Origin: Vibrio splendidus
GTDB lineage: Bacteria; Pseudomonadota; Gammaproteobacteria; Enterobacterales; Vibrionaceae
DNA length: 64,000 bases
Direction: 5' to 3'
Assembly (NCBI RefSeq): GCF_024347615.1
Contig: NZ_AP025509.1
Span: forward strand, 1,054,001-1,118,000
Part shown: positions 27,269-36,173 of the stretch, one piece after another
How the letters are laid out: every line of letters begins with the position of its first letter
Position numbering within the stretch: the stretch's first letter is position 1
Position numbers and translations under genes: made by a program
Notes under the pieces: generated by a model
What the model was told of the DNA's origin: nothing
The model's database searches: none
What the model saw: only the letters and a program-made list of their open reading frames with translations

Positions 27269-28159
27269 ATGTCACAACACCATCCGATCCAAGGCGCTAG
27301 CTGGATGCTAACCGCAGGCCTAGCCTTTGCCGTCATTAACAGCCTAACTCAAATCGCTAGCATTCATTTCGGACTTACTTCTACTACCGTTGCCGTCATT
27401 CAATACGCCATCGCGTTGTTCGCTATTCTTCCTTATCTGAAAACGCTGGGCATTCGCCGCGCGCTAAAAACCGACAACCTTAAGTTGCATGTATTCCGTG
27501 TGTTTTTATCGGTGATTGGTATTCAACTTTGGATATGGGCGCTGGCTTACCCAGTTCCTATTTGGCAAGGCATTGCCCTTCTCATGACGTCGCCACTGTT
27601 TGCAACCATAGGTTCAGGGCTTTTCCTCAAGGAGAAAGTTGGAGCTGCTCGCTGGGGAGCGACCTTAGCAGGTTTCGTGGGTGCGATGGTGATTCTAGAG
27701 CCGTGGGCTGAAGACTTTAACTGGGCAACGCTACTACCGATTGGCGCCGCTTTCTTTTGGGCATGCTACTCACTAATGGTGAAAAAGCTCTCTTCACAAG
27801 ACAGTCCTTCTACCATGGTGGTCTACCTTTTACTATTGATTACGCCATTTAACATCCTACTTGCTGCGCCAGATTGGCAGACTCCAAGCGGCGGTAAGAT
27901 TTGGGCTATCTTAATTGTCATCGGTGTTATGACGGCACTTGCTCAATGGGCAATTGTAAAAGCCTACTCAGTCGCTGATGCTTCATTCGTACAACCTTTT
28001 GACCACGCAAAATTACCGCTAAATGTCCTAGCAGGTTGGATTGTATTTAGCTGGGTTCCACCGGGTCGTTTATGGCTCGGGGCTGCTATTATTATTGCGT
28101 CAGTCGCATTTATAACGCACTGGGAAACGAAAAAGCCGTCAAAACTGAAGAAAGTTTAG
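27269..28159 (+). CDS. EamA/DMT-family membrane transporter
   Basis: A 296-residue integral membrane protein with about ten transmembrane helices in two EamA repeats. Typical pieces are the first-helix region ASWMLTAGLAFAVINSLTQ, the loop LFATIGSGLFLKEKVGAARW and the second-repeat phrase PFDHAKLPLNVLAGWIVFSW. The family exports metabolites or amino acids; substrate unknown. It starts 153 bases after the porin gene and ends 68 bases before the glutaredoxin gene, so a separate transcript is likely. Confidence 0.88.
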   Translation: MSQHHPIQGASWMLTAGLAFAVINSLTQIASIHFGLTSTTVAVIQYAIALFAILPYLKTLGIRRALKTDNLKLHVFRVFLSVIGIQLWIWALAYPVPIWQGIALLMTSPLFATIGSGLFLKEKVGAARWGATLAGFVGAMVILEPWAEDFNWATLLPIGAAFFWACYSLMVKKLSSQDSPSTMVVYLLLLITPFNILLAAPDWQTPSGGKIWAILIVIGVMTALAQWAIVKAYSVADASFVQPFDHAKLPLNVLAGWIVFSWVPPGRLWLGAAIIIASVAFITHWETKKPSKLKKV

Positions 28160-28227
28160 GGTTAGTGAAATAAATAGTTCAACTGTCCGTTCTATATGGA
28201 TAAGAGAATTCAAACGAGGCCGTAACC

Positions 28228-28845
28228 ATGAAGAAACCAGTCAAGATTACACTATACCGTTGGGCAGGCAGCTGGGGTCCATTTAAAGTTAATATCCCAT
28301 GTGGGGAATGTACCCTTACCAAAGACATTCTTAAGGATACTTTTGAGAATGAGTTATCAGATGTCGATGTCGAACTGGAAGTGAAAGATTGGTTGTCTCA
28401 CTGGTGGGAGCCTCTAAAACTGGGCTCTTGGCATGCTCCAATCCTTGTTGTTGAAGGCAAGGTTGTAAGCCAAGGCGAAGCGCTTAACCGCGGTGTGTTA
28501 GTTCAATCCGTGATCAAAGAGTGGACCAAACGCGACAGCCTAAAAGGCAACATCATTTATGGTAAAGCGACCTGCCCATTCTGTGTTAAGGCAAAGAAAA
28601 TGCTTGATGAAGCGGGTGTTGAATACCAATACCACGATGTCGTAAAAGACAGCGCAGCTTTGTATCGCATGATTCCTGAGGTCAAAGCGCACATTGGTGA
28701 GAAAACACCAGTAACCGTTCCTCAGATCTGGCTCGATGGTAAATACATCGGTGGAGCAGACAACTTAGAAGCATGGATGAAAGAAAATGGTTTAGATACC
28801 ATTCCAAATAACGTTGTCGACCTGTCCAACCAATCGGCAGGCTAA
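28228..28845 (+). CDS. Two-domain glutaredoxin-like protein
   Basis: The 205-residue protein has two thioredoxin-fold halves. Residues 1-105 form a thioredoxin-like domain with a CxxC motif (NIPCGECTLTK). Residues about 110-195 are a glutaredoxin with the active site CPFC (GKATCPFCVKAKKM), a TVPQIWLDG cis-proline loop and GGADNLEAW. It should act as a cytoplasmic dithiol reductase. Having both domains in one chain is less common than the 85-residue glutaredoxins. A terminator follows at 28941. Confidence 0.87.
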   Translation: MKKPVKITLYRWAGSWGPFKVNIPCGECTLTKDILKDTFENELSDVDVELEVKDWLSHWWEPLKLGSWHAPILVVEGKVVSQGEALNRGVLVQSVIKEWTKRDSLKGNIIYGKATCPFCVKAKKMLDEAGVEYQYHDVVKDSAALYRMIPEVKAHIGEKTPVTVPQIWLDGKYIGGADNLEAWMKENGLDTIPNNVVDLSNQSAG

Positions 28846-28940
28846 ACTCACTGAGTTATAAATCCGATCGTGAATTAATCCGTGTTTTTTGTGTCCATCC
28901 ACAACAAAACGAGCGATGATCTTCATTAATCGCTAAAACG

Positions 28941-28978
28941 AAAAAGGCCTTAAACTTCATCGAGTTTAAGGCCTTTTT
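28941..28978. terminator. Bidirectional terminator between convergent genes
   Basis: Long stem AAAAAGGCCTTAAACT / AGTTTAAGGCCTTTTT with a short loop. It serves the glutaredoxin gene and the convergent 44-aa gene. Confidence 0.9.
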
Positions 28979-28999
28979 AAATTCCGTTTTTGAAAATGC

Positions 29000-29134
29000 T
29001 TATTTCGCCATTTTCTTCATCATTCGCTTAAAGAATGATGCTTTTTTTGGCTTAGGCTTGCCATACAATGCTTCGTGCATCATGTTTTTTGCTACCATTT
29101 GACCAAGGTATGCGTGGCCTAGTTCGTAATTCAT
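29000..29134 (-). CDS. Small basic protein, 44 aa
   Basis: ATG at 29134, with GGAG seven bases upstream, opens a frame of 44 codons to TAA (29000-29002). The product starts MNYELGHAYLGQMVAKNMMH and ends FFKRMMKKMAK: an N-terminal helix-like half and a strongly basic, methionine-rich tail. It could bind RNA or membranes. I recognise no family. The good ribosome-binding site and the shared terminator at 28941 argue for a real gene. Confidence 0.68.
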   Translation of the reverse strand: MNYELGHAYLGQMVAKNMMHEALYGKPKPKKASFFKRMMKKMAK

Positions 29135-29369
29135 GCTTATCTCCGCACATAATCGATTTTCTTATGCGCGGATTCTACACTTAAAGCGCCTAAAAACAAG
29201 ATCTAAATCACACTTTAATGCAAGTAACTCATACTATTGCAACATCCGTATTCTTGTCTCTGCGTAAATCAGCATTGTATCGTTATATCAATGAGTTAAT
29301 GTTAAGTCCGTCTAACCTTGATTCACCATACCCATTTGCAATCCAAGACATTGGTTTAGACATTCATAA

Positions 29370-29397
29370 AAAAAGCAGCTCAAGAGAGCTGCTTTTT
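29370..29397. terminator. Orphan terminator
   Basis: Perfect 12-bp stem AAAAAGCAGCTC / GAGCTGCTTTTT with a tetraloop AAGA. The minus-strand gene to the right already has its own terminator at 29426, so this may end a plus-strand transcript or act as a second stop for the minus strand. Confidence 0.75.
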
Positions 29398-29425
29398 AAA
29401 TACTTAGCTTAGAAACACTGACCTT

Positions 29426-29450
29426 AAAAAGGGCATTATTCGCTAATGCC
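29426..29450 (-). terminator. Terminator after the 116-aa gene
   Basis: Stem GGCATTA / TAATGCC, loop TTCGC; on the minus strand it is followed by T5. It is about 20 bases downstream of the stop. Confidence 0.75.
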
Positions 29451-29471
29451 TAATAGTCAGTAACTAAAACA

Positions 29472-29822
29472 CTAGCTACGCTTTGGCTGTCTGTAAGTTT
29501 TACCCGCAATTTGGTATGTGTCTTTTTGTTTTAATTCGAACATAGTTTCAAAGAACCAAGCTGCAAATTTGATTAAGTCATCGCCTTCATTCATGACATG
29601 TTCGATGTACTCTTGCTCTTCGCCTTGTTCATTTTCTTGAAGCGTCACGTGGTAAATACGCTTTTCGCCTTCTACTTCAGCTAACGCAAATTGACCTGTT
29701 AGTGATCCAGCAGCCTCAGCGACTTCTGTATCCTCATTGGATTTCAATAGCTCAAGCGCTTGAGGCAGGCCATCTAGTGCGCAGATAGCTTTTACCAGTA
29801 CTTCAAATTCATTTTGCTGCAT
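29472..29822 (-). CDS. Conserved-looking protein of unknown function, 116 aa
   Basis: An acidic soluble 116-residue protein beginning MQQNEFEVLVKAICALDGLP, with an N-terminal helical part followed by strands (EGEKRIYHVTLQENEQGEEQ) and the phrase DDLIKFAAWFFETMFELKQK. It looks like a small alpha/beta fold. I cannot name the family. The ATG has weak SD-like sequence (AGGTAATA) upstream. It is alone between the exporter gene and its terminator. Confidence 0.7.
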   Translation of the reverse strand: MQQNEFEVLVKAICALDGLPQALELLKSNEDTEVAEAAGSLTGQFALAEVEGEKRIYHVTLQENEQGEEQEYIEHVMNEGDDLIKFAAWFFETMFELKQKDTYQIAGKTYRQPKRS

Positions 29823-29920
29823 GTTTATTACCTATTAAATGGACGCAGGTATTGTAGAAAACCATCCATACAAATACAACGTATTAACGACTGTACGCAG
29901 AACTATAGCGAATTAGCTGT

Positions 29921-31126
29921 TTAACTGTATTCTACTTCGGTAGCTGCGGCTTTCTTATTCATTCTCGTTGAAGACCAAAGTACTGTGCCCATGCAAGCAC
30001 CAATAATCAGATAAAACACGCCGAGTTGTAGGTGAGTTGTCACCCAGCTTTCCACCAAATATCCTCCTAACAAGCCCGCCAAGCACATCTGAATTGAGCC
30101 TGACAATGCCGACACTGCGCCCGCTTGCTTCTTATGAGGTTCTAACAACATACTGATCGATAGAGGGAACGAGATACCTTGTGCTATCGCCAACCAAGTA
30201 AACGCCCAAACTAAGTTAAAGATGGATAACTCATGAGTAAGAAGCCAAGTTCCCGACGCCAAAATAATCAAAATCGCAAGGCTCATCAATTGCGGAGTGC
30301 TAAACCTACGATTGAGCAAGTTCAAAGCCACGCTACCTATCAGTAAGCCCGCCGAAGGAACAATCATCAATGAGCCATATTCAGCGGCGGTCAGCCCCAA
30401 TTGCTCTTGCATTAAGAATGGAAACAACGACAACGAAACCAAACTCGCCATATAGCTCATCCAGTTGTAACTGGCACTGGTCAACACTTGGCGATTGGTC
30501 AACAAGCACCCGTAGTTCTTTACTACTTGGCATGCATCAAAGCGGCTCTTTCCGTATGGCAAAGTTTCATGCAGAACAAAGTAACCCAGCGTAAATATCG
30601 CTAATAGGTACAATAAAACAAACAGGAACACCGCCTGCCAACCTAGATGGAATGAGATCCAACCACCAAATACAGGCGCAATGATCGGCATGATCGAAGC
30701 AGTGATCGAAATATAAGACAACGCTTTGGTCAGTTGAGGGCCATCATAGCTGTCGCGAAGCACACTTCGTCCGAGAACCGAGGCACTACCCGCCCCTAAA
30801 CCTTGCAACAAGCGACCAACCTCTAGCGCCGTCATGTTGTCAGAAAATACGACACAAACGACAGTACCAATCAAATAAACACCCTGACCTAACAAGAAGA
30901 TAGGTCTTCTTCCCACTGCATCAGACATCGGCCCGTAAAATAGCTGAGACAAGCCAAAACCCACAAGAAACAGCGTGACGAGCAGCTGTACATCTACCTG
31001 AGTCACACTTAAGTCAGAAGCAATTAACGGCAATGATGGCAAGTAGATGCTCACACCCACCTGTCCCGTAGCAATAATCATCATTGCTAAAAGTAACGGC
31101 GTTTTTTTAAAGGTCGATTGGCTCAA
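29921..31126 (-). CDS. Bcr/CflA-family multidrug efflux transporter (EmrD-like)
   Basis: A 401-residue major facilitator with twelve predicted helices. Motif A is in FYGPMSDAVGRRPIF, and motif C-like antiporter sequence is in RLLQGLGAGSASVLGRSVLRD, both typical of drug:H+ antiporters of the Bcr/CflA/EmrD group. The likely start is TTG 31126 with AGGGAA before it. It is divergent from the LysR-type gene at 31235, which is the obvious candidate regulator. The substrate is not predictable. Confidence 0.88.
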   Translation of the reverse strand: MSQSTFKKTPLLLAMMIIATGQVGVSIYLPSLPLIASDLSVTQVDVQLLVTLFLVGFGLSQLFYGPMSDAVGRRPIFLLGQGVYLIGTVVCVVFSDNMTALEVGRLLQGLGAGSASVLGRSVLRDSYDGPQLTKALSYISITASIMPIIAPVFGGWISFHLGWQAVFLFVLLYLLAIFTLGYFVLHETLPYGKSRFDACQVVKNYGCLLTNRQVLTSASYNWMSYMASLVSLSLFPFLMQEQLGLTAAEYGSLMIVPSAGLLIGSVALNLLNRRFSTPQLMSLAILIILASGTWLLTHELSIFNLVWAFTWLAIAQGISFPLSISMLLEPHKKQAGAVSALSGSIQMCLAGLLGGYLVESWVTTHLQLGVFYLIIGACMGTVLWSSTRMNKKAAATEVEYS

Positions 31127-31234
31127 AAAATTCCCTATTCGTTTGATATTTGTTCATGATATAAGTTTATATTCAAAACCAGTAATTGATAATTAACCAA
31201 ATTGGAATTTAATTAAGTCCTAACAGGAAATAAT

Positions 31235-32131
31235 ATGGATTGGATTCTCAACGTAAAAAGCTACGTTCGAGTAGTGGAAGAAGGCAGTTTCAATGGTGCA
31301 GCTCGCAAACTTAACACCACCAGCTCGGCGATCAGTAAAAGAGTAAACTGGCTCGAAGAGCGTATCGGCACACAACTTTTAAAACGCACCACTCGCTCGA
31401 TTAACCAAACCGAAGCGGGAGCACTCTTTTACTTGCGGGCCAAGGATCAACTCGACAATTGGCAATCAATTATTGATGAGACTCGCTCGGTTAACCAAAC
31501 CCCGGCAGGCCTCTTAAAGATTGGCGCGACGATTGCTGTTGGCTCTAAGTTTCTCGTGCAATACATGGACGACTTCTTAGAAAAGTATCCAGATATTAAG
31601 GTGCAGCTGATCACGACCACGCCAGGGCAATTACCAGAGCTGGGCTTGGATCTGGTGATCAGTCGAGAACTGGAACAGCTCAACTCGTTAAGCTTCAAGA
31701 AAACACCGCTGTTTGAACACAAGGCCAGTTTCTATGCTGCGCCGAGTTATCTTGCCAAACATGGTTATCCCACCAACGAGCAAGACTTAGAACAACACAA
31801 CTCCTTAATATGGGGAGAGCGCCCTACCCGTGAAGTCACACTCACCAAAGGGCAGCGCATCACTTTGAACGGCAACTTTGCGACCACCAACCCTGAGGCT
31901 TTGTTTCACGCGGCGAAACGAGGAATGGGTGTGCTGTTAACCATCAAAGCAATGATCAAAGAGGATCTTAAACAAGGGACATTAGTTCCAGTATTGCCAA
32001 ATATTACCGCCGACGAAGTGATGGTTTACGCGTACTACCCTAAGCTTGATTACTCACATACGCGAACCAAGTTATTTTTGGACCATTTGAAAGATAGGCT
32101 AGATAAAGAGAGAAATAACCAGATTTTGTGA
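31235..32131 (+). CDS. LysR-family transcriptional regulator
   Basis: 298 residues with the standard LysR layout: an N-terminal winged helix (MDWILNVKSYVRVVEEGSFN, then TTSSAISKRVNWLEERIG) and a co-inducer domain from about residue 88 (LLKIGATIAVGSKFLVQYMD). It is divergently arranged with the efflux gene, separated by 108 bases, a typical layout for a LysR regulator and its target. The inducer is unknown. TAACAGGAAATAAT precedes the ATG. Confidence 0.9.
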   Translation: MDWILNVKSYVRVVEEGSFNGAARKLNTTSSAISKRVNWLEERIGTQLLKRTTRSINQTEAGALFYLRAKDQLDNWQSIIDETRSVNQTPAGLLKIGATIAVGSKFLVQYMDDFLEKYPDIKVQLITTTPGQLPELGLDLVISRELEQLNSLSFKKTPLFEHKASFYAAPSYLAKHGYPTNEQDLEQHNSLIWGERPTREVTLTKGQRITLNGNFATTNPEALFHAAKRGMGVLLTIKAMIKEDLKQGTLVPVLPNITADEVMVYAYYPKLDYSHTRTKLFLDHLKDRLDKERNNQIL

Positions 32132-32262
32132 AATAAGTCTCAACTTAATTTGAAAAATGATACAACGCGGCCAATAATAAACTAAGCGCATATAAGAATA
32201 GATGCGTACAAACTAAACACACAGGCTTACACGCTGGATCTGGTTAACTAGGGATGGTAGCT

Positions 32263-34101
32263 ATGACTCAACAAACGTACAACAATATGATAGACACTGA
32301 GCGTATAGGGCGCTTGCTCAAGTTGGAAGGTATCGACCTTTTGGAGTCAGCAGTGCTTACCCTGCACCAAATGTTCAATACTAAGTACACCACTATCATT
32401 GAGAAAAAGTACTTTCCAGACCAAATTGTTCCTTTAGTTATTGCTCATTCTGATCACGTCTTGCATGACAGAATCAACCCTCGTCATGGGCAAATCTATC
32501 AGCAAGCCGTCAATCAAAACCACCCTGATTGCTCATTTGCTCAATACGTTGTCAAATCATTACCTACATCTGCCTTTCGGCAAGAGATTACCTCACAGAA
32601 TTCCATTGCGATTCCTACACGGACTCGAAGCGGTGAAGTCATGGGGGTACTTTTTTCTACGTTTACTTCCCCACTGAGCAATGCTCAGCAACAAGAAGCG
32701 ATTAAACATCATCAACTTTTTTCGGATATCATCATCCACACCCTGCGTGAGATGTGGTTCAACGATCGCTCTGAGCAACTGGTCAATCAACTCAGCTATG
32801 AAGTATCACACGATAGCTTAACAGGTCTACTTAACCGCAGTTGTTTATCTGATACGCTAGAATCAATCACTCAGCAAAACTCAACACCGTTCACGTTAGC
32901 AATACTGGACATTAATAGTTTTAAAGCGATTAACGATCTTCACGGCAACTATGTTGGAGACAAGGTACTGCAACATCTGGCTGAGATTTTGAGACGAACA
33001 CTCCCAGAAAATAACCTCACCTTTAGAACGGCAGGAAATGAGTTCGCCTTCATCACCTATTACGCCGACCCAACCGCAATTTGTGAACAAATCGTCGCCA
33101 AAGTAAAACAGGGGTATAACAGTATTGATCTTAGGATCGATTTTGATATCAGCATAGGCATCGCAGGATCAACCGGAGATAGCAAAGACGTAGAGCAAAT
33201 CATCTTCAACACCAGCTTGGCGTTAAAAGAATGTAAGCAATATTCGGGTACCCATATCAAGTGCTATGACACCCACTTAAGAGCTCGATATCAGAGAAAG
33301 ACCGAGTTAATTACGGCCTTGAGAAATGAACTTGAAAACTCTATCTCGTTGAACAGCGGAATGTATGTTGTGGCTCAACCGATTGTTGGTCAACAAGACA
33401 AACGTTGGAAGTATTTCGAAGTACTCACTCGTTGGAAAACGGAAAAGCACGGCGACATATCCCCAGTTGAGTTTATACAAGTAGCAGAAGAATCCGGGCT
33501 AATTGTCGAGCTGGGTGAACGCATTATCGAACTGGTATGCAGAGCCAAAACGACATTAGAACAAGGCTTAGGATACAAAGTTAAGCTCGGAATAAACTGT
33601 TCAGCCCATGAGCTTACCGACTCTAAGCGTTACATTTCCTACCTCACTCGAACCATTGAACAGCATCACTTTAAGGCTGATGAGTTTGTTATTGAGCTGA
33701 CCGAAACAGTATTGCTATCTCCAACTCAAGACACCAAAGACGCACTCAACTTTTTGCGAGAACAAGGCTTTACGATTGCGCTAGACGATTTCGGCACCGG
33801 TTACTCTAGCTTGAATTACATTCACAGCTATCCGATTGACTGCATTAAAATTGATGCCATTTTCATTCAAAATTTACTCACCAATTCGACATCAGAGAGC
33901 GTTGTTTGGTTGATCATCCAGCTTGCTCATCGACTCAACGTATCACTTGTCGCAGAGGGTGTGGAAAAGCGTGAACAGCTAGAGAAACTTCACGATATGG
34001 GGTGCGACAAGATCCAAGGATACCTATACTCGCCTCCTATGCGACCTGAAGCTATCGTGAGTTTAGTGACTCATTCAGAAGCACTCATTCAAAGCCCATA
34101 A
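32263..34101 (+). CDS. GGDEF-EAL protein, probable c-di-GMP phosphodiesterase
   Basis: From ATG 32263 (AGGG nine bases upstream; ATG 32254 lacks spacing) the protein is 612 residues. The N-terminal 160 residues look like a GAF-type sensor. The GGDEF domain (HDSLTGLLNRSC onward) has AGNEF in place of GGDEF, so cyclase activity is unlikely. The EAL domain is intact: EVLTR, GINCSAHEL, VIELTE, DDFGTGYSSL, IKIDAIF, VAEGVEK and QGYLYS. I infer it degrades c-di-GMP, possibly with GTP binding by the degenerate GGDEF. It is monocistronic. Confidence 0.9.
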   Translation: MTQQTYNNMIDTERIGRLLKLEGIDLLESAVLTLHQMFNTKYTTIIEKKYFPDQIVPLVIAHSDHVLHDRINPRHGQIYQQAVNQNHPDCSFAQYVVKSLPTSAFRQEITSQNSIAIPTRTRSGEVMGVLFSTFTSPLSNAQQQEAIKHHQLFSDIIIHTLREMWFNDRSEQLVNQLSYEVSHDSLTGLLNRSCLSDTLESITQQNSTPFTLAILDINSFKAINDLHGNYVGDKVLQHLAEILRRTLPENNLTFRTAGNEFAFITYYADPTAICEQIVAKVKQGYNSIDLRIDFDISIGIAGSTGDSKDVEQIIFNTSLALKECKQYSGTHIKCYDTHLRARYQRKTELITALRNELENSISLNSGMYVVAQPIVGQQDKRWKYFEVLTRWKTEKHGDISPVEFIQVAEESGLIVELGERIIELVCRAKTTLEQGLGYKVKLGINCSAHELTDSKRYISYLTRTIEQHHFKADEFVIELTETVLLSPTQDTKDALNFLREQGFTIALDDFGTGYSSLNYIHSYPIDCIKIDAIFIQNLLTNSTSESVVWLIIQLAHRLNVSLVAEGVEKREQLEKLHDMGCDKIQGYLYSPPMRPEAIVSLVTHSEALIQSP

Positions 34102-34137
34102 AAATTAAAAATATAAAGCAGTAGCCAGACCAAAATC

Positions 34138-34195
34138 TAAAAAGCCGCGAAGCATGACTAAATACTTAAATATTTAGAAAAGCTCTCGCGGCTTG
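34138..34195 (-). terminator. Terminator after the M23 peptidase gene
   Basis: Stem AAGCCGCGA / TCGCGGCTT with an inner A/T-rich stem; on the minus strand the end runs into T5. Confidence 0.75.
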
Positions 34196-34223
34196 ATTAA
34201 TCGGCCTAATTTAGAGAAATCTA

Positions 34224-35516
34224 TTAACTGTTATTAGATTGTGCTTCTAAAGCTACCTTTAACAGCTTATCAGCTTCATCTCTTGACGCTACGAACGTCG
34301 CTTTTTCCTTTTTAGGCACTGAATCAGCCATCGGAATATTCGCTGTCATCGCGTTCACAGGACGACCACGTTCGATTAACTCATAATGCAAGTGTGCACC
34401 CGTCACTCGGCCCGTTTTACCTGACAAGCCAATACGCTGACCACGAGATACCGTTTGTCCTTTACGAACTAAGATCTTACTCAAATGGAGATAACGTGTT
34501 TTGTAAGTGCTACCGTGCTGAATAACCACGTAGTTACCGGCGTATGGGTGCTTACGGGTCATGATCACTTTACCATCACCCGTCGCTTGAACTGGCGTAC
34601 CAATTGGCGTCGCGAAATCTGTACCGTTGTGAGGTGAGACTCGCCCTGTCACAGGGTGTAAGCGCTTAGGATTAAACTGAGAACTCTGACGCCATCCACT
34701 GCTCACAGGGTAACGTTGGAAAGCACGTTGTAAGCTATCGCCATTGGCATCGTAATATTGCCCATCAGTGTGTAAGTACGCAGAAACAACACGATTACGA
34801 TTCATGATCTTAATCGCTTCGATTTCACGCTTTCCGGTTGCGACACCATCAACAAATTGCGCTTTCTGAAGCACTTCAAACTGATCGCCAGCACGCAGGT
34901 CGCGGCTAAAGTTCAGCTTATCTTTAAGAAGCGTCACAATATGGTCAATCTCAAGACTATTCAGGCCAACCTTGTTCGCCGACATAGAGAAACTGCCGTG
35001 AATATCACCCACTAAAGGCTTTTGTTTCCATTCACCAGGAATAGAAATGTCTTCAAATTCATAGCTGCCATCTTCAAGTCGTCGGTAAACCGCTTTATCC
35101 GCAACACTAAATTGAATTTCCATTTTGGAAAGATTGCCCGTCGCCTCATCACGCCAAAAACGTAATGTGTTACTAGGACGAAGTGTGTCTAGGGCAAGGA
35201 AGTTTAAATCGGTTTCCATCACGCTCATCATCGATTTATAAGAAAATCCAAGTTGAGTGAAAATGCTACTCAAGTTATCGCCCGTTTGAATTTGATACTC
35301 AAACGTCGGCGGTTCGATAATCGCGACAGAAGAAGGTGATAGGATTGACTCAATAACGGTTGAGTCAGGTAAATCAAGATCGATCGTTTTCGTCAGATCC
35401 GATTCTGAAGATTGCAAAGCAATACCAAACGCTGCAATAAGTGGCAGTCCTAAAATAGCTACTTTTTTTACAGGTGAAAGCTCAGCAAACGGAGAGGAAA
35501 ATATTTTTGAATACAC
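34224..35516 (-). CDS. M23-family peptidoglycan endopeptidase (MepM-like)
   Basis: 430 residues. One N-terminal membrane segment (VAILGLPLIAAFGIALQ), a LysM/OapA-like domain around residues 65-120 (YQIQTGDNLSSIFTQLGFSY), a middle domain, and a C-terminal LytM domain with the zinc ligands in HNGTDFATPIGTPV and GAHLHYELI. Such enzymes cut the D-Ala-mDAP cross-links of peptidoglycan to make room for growth. The active-site signatures are complete, so it should be an active hydrolase, not an activator. Single gene. Confidence 0.9.
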   Translation of the reverse strand: MYSKIFSSPFAELSPVKKVAILGLPLIAAFGIALQSSESDLTKTIDLDLPDSTVIESILSPSSVAIIEPPTFEYQIQTGDNLSSIFTQLGFSYKSMMSVMETDLNFLALDTLRPSNTLRFWRDEATGNLSKMEIQFSVADKAVYRRLEDGSYEFEDISIPGEWKQKPLVGDIHGSFSMSANKVGLNSLEIDHIVTLLKDKLNFSRDLRAGDQFEVLQKAQFVDGVATGKREIEAIKIMNRNRVVSAYLHTDGQYYDANGDSLQRAFQRYPVSSGWRQSSQFNPKRLHPVTGRVSPHNGTDFATPIGTPVQATGDGKVIMTRKHPYAGNYVVIQHGSTYKTRYLHLSKILVRKGQTVSRGQRIGLSGKTGRVTGAHLHYELIERGRPVNAMTANIPMADSVPKKEKATFVASRDEADKLLKVALEAQSNNS

Positions 35517-35685
35517 GGTAAACAGGTCTTTCTACGATATAAAGGCATAGGATATGCTTTTCAAACGCATAAATCATCATTGCATTGTCATAATATGATG
35601 TGAATCTGCCCAATTTGGACTAAGTCATTGAGTTACCGTAAGTGGAAACCCGCTTCACGATTAATAATATTAACCGCCAAAATAA

Positions 35686-35720
35686 AAAATAAAAAAGCAG
35701 AAACGGCTAGTTTCTGCTTT
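35686..35720 (-). terminator. Terminator after the CBM48-like gene
   Basis: Stem AAAGCAGAAAC / GTTTCTGCTTT, loop GGCTA; on the minus strand a T-rich tail follows. Confidence 0.8.
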
Positions 35721-35747
35721 CTATTGATTCACGCTACTTCATCTCGA

Positions 35748-36047
35748 TTAAGCGTTAACCGTCGATACCAAGCAATTGTCTTCACCAAACTCATTCGGGA
35801 TATAACGATCAGCATTCGCATCGTTCACCCATTGTTGGTCGTCAACTAGATAGCGGAATTGAAACTCGCCATCTTTAGGTAGGCGAGTTTTAAACTTGTA
35901 AACCTTCCCTTTGGCCAGTTTTTTCATTGGGGTGGCTTTCCAATCAAGAAAGTCAGCAACGATGGATACAGAGTTCGCTTCTTGAGCTTCTAGCTCGAAG
36001 GTCACTTCAACTTCATCTTTCGTCTTAAAAAAACGTTTATTAATCAT
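35748..36047 (-). CDS. Isoamylase early-set (CBM48/AMPK-like) domain protein
   Basis: I place the start at ATG 36047, with GGAG before it; a longer frame to 36107 has no support. The 99-residue product is a single glycogen-binding early-set domain: FELEAQEANSVSIVADFLDW, MKKLAKGKVYKFKTRLPKDG, and FQFRYLVDDQQWVNDANADR. In glycogen-branching enzymes and AMPK such domains bind alpha-glucan; as a lone domain its role is uncertain, but it may bind glycogen or interact with enzymes of glucan metabolism. Confidence 0.85.
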   Translation of the reverse strand: MINKRFFKTKDEVEVTFELEAQEANSVSIVADFLDWKATPMKKLAKGKVYKFKTRLPKDGEFQFRYLVDDQQWVNDANADRYIPNEFGEDNCLVSTVNA

Positions 36048-36173
36048 TCGCAAGCTCCATTTGTAAAAATAGGCAGACACCAAGTATAAGGAGTGTCTAA
36101 ATTTCATTCATCTAATTAAGATAATATGTAATTTAGCTCACATAAACAACAGATCCTTGCATTAACGAAAACG

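Larger units (their letters stand above)
29135..29471. other. Intergenic region with two terminators
   Basis: Besides the terminators at 29370 and 29426, the stretch holds an open frame at 29218-29412 that I reject as coding. The part left of 29200 must contain the promoter of the 44-aa gene. A possible plus-strand small transcript ends at 29397. Confidence 0.5.

Noticed and set aside
29218..29412. Open frame of 64 codons on the plus strand
   Set aside because: No ribosome-binding site, and its last 20 codons are simply the terminator hairpin at 29370 translated.
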